A stretch of 64,000 bases of DNA, taken from assembly GCA_963794685.1 (NCBI GenBank), contig CAWCFK010000005.1:806001-870000 (forward strand), written 5' to 3'. Within the stretch, counting starts at the first letter, position 1. The number at the start of each line of letters is the position of its first letter. Positions 60,572-64,000 of the stretch are shown here, piece after piece. This DNA comes from CAVTWH01 sp963794685 (GTDB taxonomy: Bacteria; Actinomycetota; Actinomycetes; Mycobacteriales; Micromonosporaceae). Under the pieces are notes generated by a model, which ran no database searches, had not been told where the DNA came from, and saw only the letters and a list, made by a program, of their open reading frames with translations. The translations under genes and the position numbers were made by a program.

Positions 60572-62376
60572 TCAGGCGCCGTTGACTGCGGTGACGCCGG
60601 CGTTGGTACCGACGTAGGCACGGCTGCCGGACAGGGTGGGCGAGGCGAAGTTCGGCGCCGCGCCGACCGCCACCTGCGCCCGGACCGTCCCGGTGGCGGG
60701 GTCGAGCGCGTACAGGGCGCCGCCGTAGTAGTCGACCACCCAGACGGCGCCGCCGCCGATCGACGGGCGAGCCCTCGGCGGCCGACGCTGCTGGGCGCCC
60801 GCCACAGTTCAGTCGCGGTGCCGTCGGCGGCGATGGTGACCGCCCGCGGCCCGGTGGTGCAGGGCAGGTAGACGGTGTTCCCGGCGACTGCGCTGCCGCC
60901 GAAGGCGTAGCAGCCGTTGTTCGAGAGTCGGAGACCTGGCCGCCGATGCCGCCGAGGTTGTCGTGCCGCAGCACGTAGCCGACGCCGGCCTTGCCGTCCG
61001 CGTAGACGTACTGGCCGACCAGCGCCGGGACTCATCGATCCGAGGTCCTCGTCGCCGGCGTTCTGCGTCGCCCAGTCGGTCGGGGCGAAGAAGTCCGTCC
61101 GCTGCAGATCGGCGGACAGGGCGAGCACCGAATCGCTGCCGTCGTAGGCACCGGTGGTGGATTCGCCGTTGCCGACCGCGTACAGCAGGTGGCTGCCGTC
61201 GACGACGGCGCCGGCGGTCCCCCAGATGCCCGCCTCACGGGTGGTCGGCACCGCATAGCTCAGCTTGCCGGTACCGGCGGTGGTCACCGAGACCACCGAG
61301 CCGATGTACTGGCCGCAGTCGCCGAACAGGCCGCCGTAGGGGATGTAGAGGCGGCCGTTGAGCAGGGTCAGGGCGCCGCGCTGCTGGTGTGCCTTCACGT
61401 TGCCCAGCGGCGGCTCGACCGCTGTCCGTACCTCGACGGCTCCGGTGGCGGCGTTGATGCCCACCAGCGTGTGCGGGCCGCCGGTCGTCTCGGCGACGGC
61501 GAACACCCGGTTGGTGGCCGGGTCGTACACCATCGTGCTGGTGATGCCGAGCGGACTGATGTTGCCGCACGGCAGGTCGGACAGCGCTTCGGGGGTGTCC
61601 GACGTGCTGCCGACCACACGACGGCGCCGGTGCTCGGGTTCAGCGCGTACACCGTGTCGTTCTCGGTGGCCGCGAAGATCCGGCCGCCGACGACCAGCGG
61701 CTGGCCGTAGACCGCGCCGTCGAGCGCCGCCGTCCAGGCCACCGACAGCGTGGACAGCGCAGCGAGATCCGTCGCGTTCCCGTCGCGGGCGTTGTTGCGG
61801 TGGTAGGTCGGCCAGTCCCCGGCCGACGGCGACGTCGACGTGCTGGGCGAGGGGGACGGGCTCGACGACGACGGGCTGGTCGAAGGGCTGGACGAGGCCG
61901 AGCGGCTCGGCGTGGGGCTGGACGGCCTCGGGGACGACGGCGTGGGCGAGCCGGTCAGCCCGCCGGTGCACAGGACGCCGTTGAGCGTGAAACTGGCCGG
62001 CACCGGGTTGCTACCGGTCCAGGAGCCGTTGAACCCGAAGGAGGTGCTGGCGCCGGTGGCGATGGTGGCGTTGTAGCTCAGGTTGCGAGCGGTGACCGAA
62101 CTGCCGCTCTGCGTCGCGCTGGTGTTCCACGCCTGGGTGATCTGCTGCCCGGCCGGGAACGACCAGGTCGAGTGTCCAGCCGTTGATCGGGTCGCCGAGA
62201 TTGGTGACGGACATGTTCGCGGTGAACCCGCCGGGCCATTGTGAGGTGATCGTGTAGGACACCGAGCAGCCGGCCGTGGCGGCGTGCGCGGTGAGGACCG
62301 CGGCCGTGGTGGCCATCACCGTACCGGCTGCGGCGGCGAGGGCGAGTCGGGTTCGAAGTTGCGCGGATAGGCGCAT
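60572..62376 (-). pseudogene. Secreted CBM2-PQQ beta-propeller protein, multiple frameshifts
   Basis: The reconstructed product starts with a signal peptide (TRLALAAAAGTVMATTAAVLTAHA). A CBM2 follows (CSVSYTITSQWPGGFTANMSVTNLGDPINGWTLD, continuing as FPAGQQITQAWN). Then come a long Ser/Pro/Thr linker and a PQQ-like propeller (WPTYHRNNARDG, NDTVYALNPSTGAVVW, GGGAVWVVDYYGGALYALDPATG). The frame must change near 62168, 61612, 61030, 60920 and 60790. At 62168 removing one C restores FPAGQQ. No early stop is needed otherwise, so recent indels or assembly errors are possible. ATG at 62376 follows AAAGGA. Intact homologues would bind polysaccharide and use the propeller for binding or oxidation. Confidence 0.75.
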
Positions 62377-62702
62377 CGCATATTCCTTTCGATGCAGGGG
62401 AACTCTGGATGGACGATCGGCGGGCATACGGACGGACGCCGCCCGCGCCGGCTCCTTGGCATCGACAGCAATAAGTATTGTTAACCGGATCGGCCTCGGT
62501 CACAACTTTGTCGGTCCAGGTGAGGGACGCTCTCCAGCTGATCGGCGCTGGGTGCCCGCGGCAGCGGGCACGGAGACGGCGGGCGCGCCGGCAAGGAGCT
62601 TCGGGCAACGGTTGATTGTGACGGTCGCCCTGGTCGGGTCAGCGGCCGACGAATGATCCCCGCGCGGACAGCTCCGTTGACACACACTCGGGTCGATGCC
62701 AG
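62377..62702. other. Divergent intergenic region
   Basis: No supported gene lies here. It separates the leftward CBM2-propeller gene from the rightward flavoprotein. An AT-rich patch (AATAAGTATTGTTAACC, near 62470) is the likely promoter of the leftward gene. Confidence 0.45.
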
Positions 62703-62720
62703 TCTGAACATATGTTCAGA
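62703..62720. promoter_or_regulatory. 18-bp perfect palindrome over the flavoprotein start
   Basis: TCTGAACATATGTTCAGA is a perfect palindrome that contains the ATG of the flavoprotein gene. A second, looser site (GAACAATCGTTC) starts two bases before its end. The TGAAC-type half site is typical of TetR-family operators. A repressor bound here would block the promoter or a leaderless start. Confidence 0.65.
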
Positions 62721-64000
62721 ACAATCGTTCAGAGCGACGCGGCGCCCGGTGCCCGTCCCTTGGCCGGGGCGGCGGTGGATGTCGCGGTGGTGGGCGGCGG
62801 TCTCGCCGGCCTGGCGACGGCGCTGCGGCTACAGGCTGCCGGCGTGTCCACCGTCGTGCTTGAGGCGCACGGTCACGTCGGTGGCTGCGCGGGCTACTGG
62901 CGGCACCGGGGATTCTCTTTCGACGTCGGGGCGACCACGCTCGTCGATTTCGAACCCGGTGGTGCCGGTGCCGAGCTGCTCGAGTCGGTAGGCTTGGATC
63001 CGGTCCAGGGTGAGCAGCTTGCGGGGTACGAGGCATGGCTGCCGGATCGCCGGGTGACGCTGCACCGAGATCCGGACGGGTGGCACCGCGAGCGGCTGGC
63101 CGCGTTCGGTGACGATGCGGGACACCGCGAATTCTGGCAATTGCTGGACCGGCTCGCCGACGTCTTCTGGCTGGCGAGCCGGGCGGGGATCCGGATGCCG
63201 ATGCGCAACGGCCGGGATGTGCTGCGCAACGTGCGCGCGGTCGGCCCCGGCAATCTTGTGCTGGCAAGGCATCTGGCCTCAACGCTGGGAGCCACGCTCC
63301 GGCGGTTCGGACTCGGGGACGACCGGGCGCTGTGGGCTCTGCTCGGGATGCTGGTCGAGGACACGGTACACAGCAGCGTGGAGCGGGCACCGCTGGTCAA
63401 CGCGGCGCTCGGCATCACGATCCGTGGCGCCGGGCTGACCCGCCACCATGGCGGGATGCACGGATTCTTCCGTACCCTCGTGACGCACTACCGGGGCCTG
63501 GGCGGCCAACTGCGCACCGGCGTCGCGGTGTCTCACATCGGCGGCGCACCGGGCGCCTTCACCCTGCGGACCGTACGTGGCGACGTGCCGGCGCGGCAGG
63601 TGGTGCTGGCTGTCCCGGCACAGGTCGCGGCGCAGATCTGGCCGGCCGGACGGGTTCGGCTGGCCCGGTACCTCGTCCGCGACGCCGACGAGCAGGGCGG
63701 CGCGGTGGTTGTCTTCCTGGGCGTACCGGAGCAGGAGGTGACCGGCCAGCGACTCCAGCATCACCAGCTCCTGCACAGCTACGAGCAACCACTGGGCAAC
63801 GGGAACAACATGTTCGTCTCGGTGTCCGCGGCCGGTGACACGGTGAGCGCCCCGGCCGGGTACCGGGCGGTGATGCTCTCCACGCACACCCCGCTGGCCG
63901 ACTGGACCGGACTGACCGGGGAGGATTACCAGTTACGGAAGAAGGAGACCGGCGAACGACTTGTGGGCCTGGCCCGGCGGGCCTATCCGAGCTTGGCGGA
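62712..64000 (+). CDS. CrtI-like FAD-dependent oxidoreductase (3' end outside window)
   Basis: At least 429 residues of an NAD(P)/FAD-binding flavoprotein of the phytoene desaturase / carotenoid isomerase / retinol saturase type are visible. The dinucleotide fold is VDVAVVGGGLAGLATALRLQAAGVSTVVLEAHGHVGGCAG, followed by the family's YWRHRGFSFDVGATTLVDF and HHGGMHGFFRTLVTHYRGLGGQLRTG blocks. The frame is still open at the window end. The ATG at 62712 has no ribosome site and lies inside a palindrome, so a leaderless transcript or the GTG at VDVAVV are the alternatives. Substrate is unknown. Confidence 0.85.
   Translation, partial: MFRTIVQSDAAPGARPLAGAAVDVAVVGGGLAGLATALRLQAAGVSTVVLEAHGHVGGCAGYWRHRGFSFDVGATTLVDFEPGGAGAELLESVGLDPVQGEQLAGYEAWLPDRRVTLHRDPDGWHRERLAAFGDDAGHREFWQLLDRLADVFWLASRAGIRMPMRNGRDVLRNVRAVGPGNLVLARHLASTLGATLRRFGLGDDRALWALLGMLVEDTVHSSVERAPLVNAALGITIRGAGLTRHHGGMHGFFRTLVTHYRGLGGQLRTGVAVSHIGGAPGAFTLRTVRGDVPARQVVLAVPAQVAAQIWPAGRVRLARYLVRDADEQGGAVVVFLGVPEQEVTGQRLQHHQLLHSYEQPLGNGNNMFVSVSAAGDTVSAPAGYRAVMLSTHTPLADWTGLTGEDYQLRKKETGERLVGLARRAYPSLA

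Overview
The window is high-GC DNA with dense, often 4-bp-overlapping genes, many GTG starts, Tat and Sec secreted proteins, CBM2 modules and PadR, NarL/LuxR and GntR regulators. This points to a filamentous actinomycete, most likely of the Micromonosporaceae; that placement is inferred from gene content and style, not from a marker gene.

Layout. 0.1-4.5 kb: housekeeping or accessory genes (VOC protein, DUF6223-like protein, two-component system, PadR unit). Several carry multiple frameshifts. 4.6-6.6 kb: an IS607-family element (TnpA serine recombinase plus TnpB), with a predicted omega-RNA overlapping the 3' end of tnpB. 6.7-9.7 kb: PLP-dependent deaminase/desulfhydrase, spermidine-synthase-like protein, secreted cupredoxin. 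9.8-13.0 kb: a compact run made of a 31-residue hydrophobic peptide, a PaaK-like adenylating enzyme, a nine-TM protein with the YD / GLGD / PA-x signature of presenilin or signal-peptide-peptidase proteases, and a 4-TM protein. 13.1-18.4 kb: secreted CBM2 protein, secreted alpha/beta hydrolase, tandem PAP2 protein.

18.4-47.5 kb: a roughly 29-kb RiPP cluster of thiopeptide (pyritide) type. A leftward operon holds two almost identical 64-aa precursors, a pyridine-synthase-like protein, a full-length LanB, an ocin-ThiF-like leader binder, a YcaO cyclodehydratase ending in PHPFP, an azoline dehydrogenase, a SpaB_C elimination-type protein, a regulator and an ABC exporter. A rightward operon holds a DrrAB-type exporter and an active/inactive M16 peptidase pair. 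A large LuxR regulator follows. A second rightward operon holds a luciferase-like monooxygenase, a divergent LanB, a second ThiF-like protein, a second dehydrogenase and a flavin reductase. The precursors have the classic thiopeptide leader motif, but their Ser-rich C-terminal segment has only two Cys, both at the extreme C-terminus, so the product would not look like a known thiopeptide. This is the best candidate for an undescribed system.

47.5-58.3 kb: a leftward, largely overlapping operon encoding an ornithine-cyclodeaminase-like enzyme, a BBE-type flavin oxidase, two TIM-barrel isomerases and a complete oligopeptide-type ABC importer, faced by a divergent GntR regulator with GTATAC operator-like sites. 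It looks like uptake and breakdown of a small polar compound. 58.5-64.0 kb: Tat-secreted BNR/sialidase-like protein, DinB protein, a multiply frameshifted CBM2-PQQ-propeller gene, and a CrtI-like flavoprotein that runs off the end behind an 18-bp perfect palindrome.
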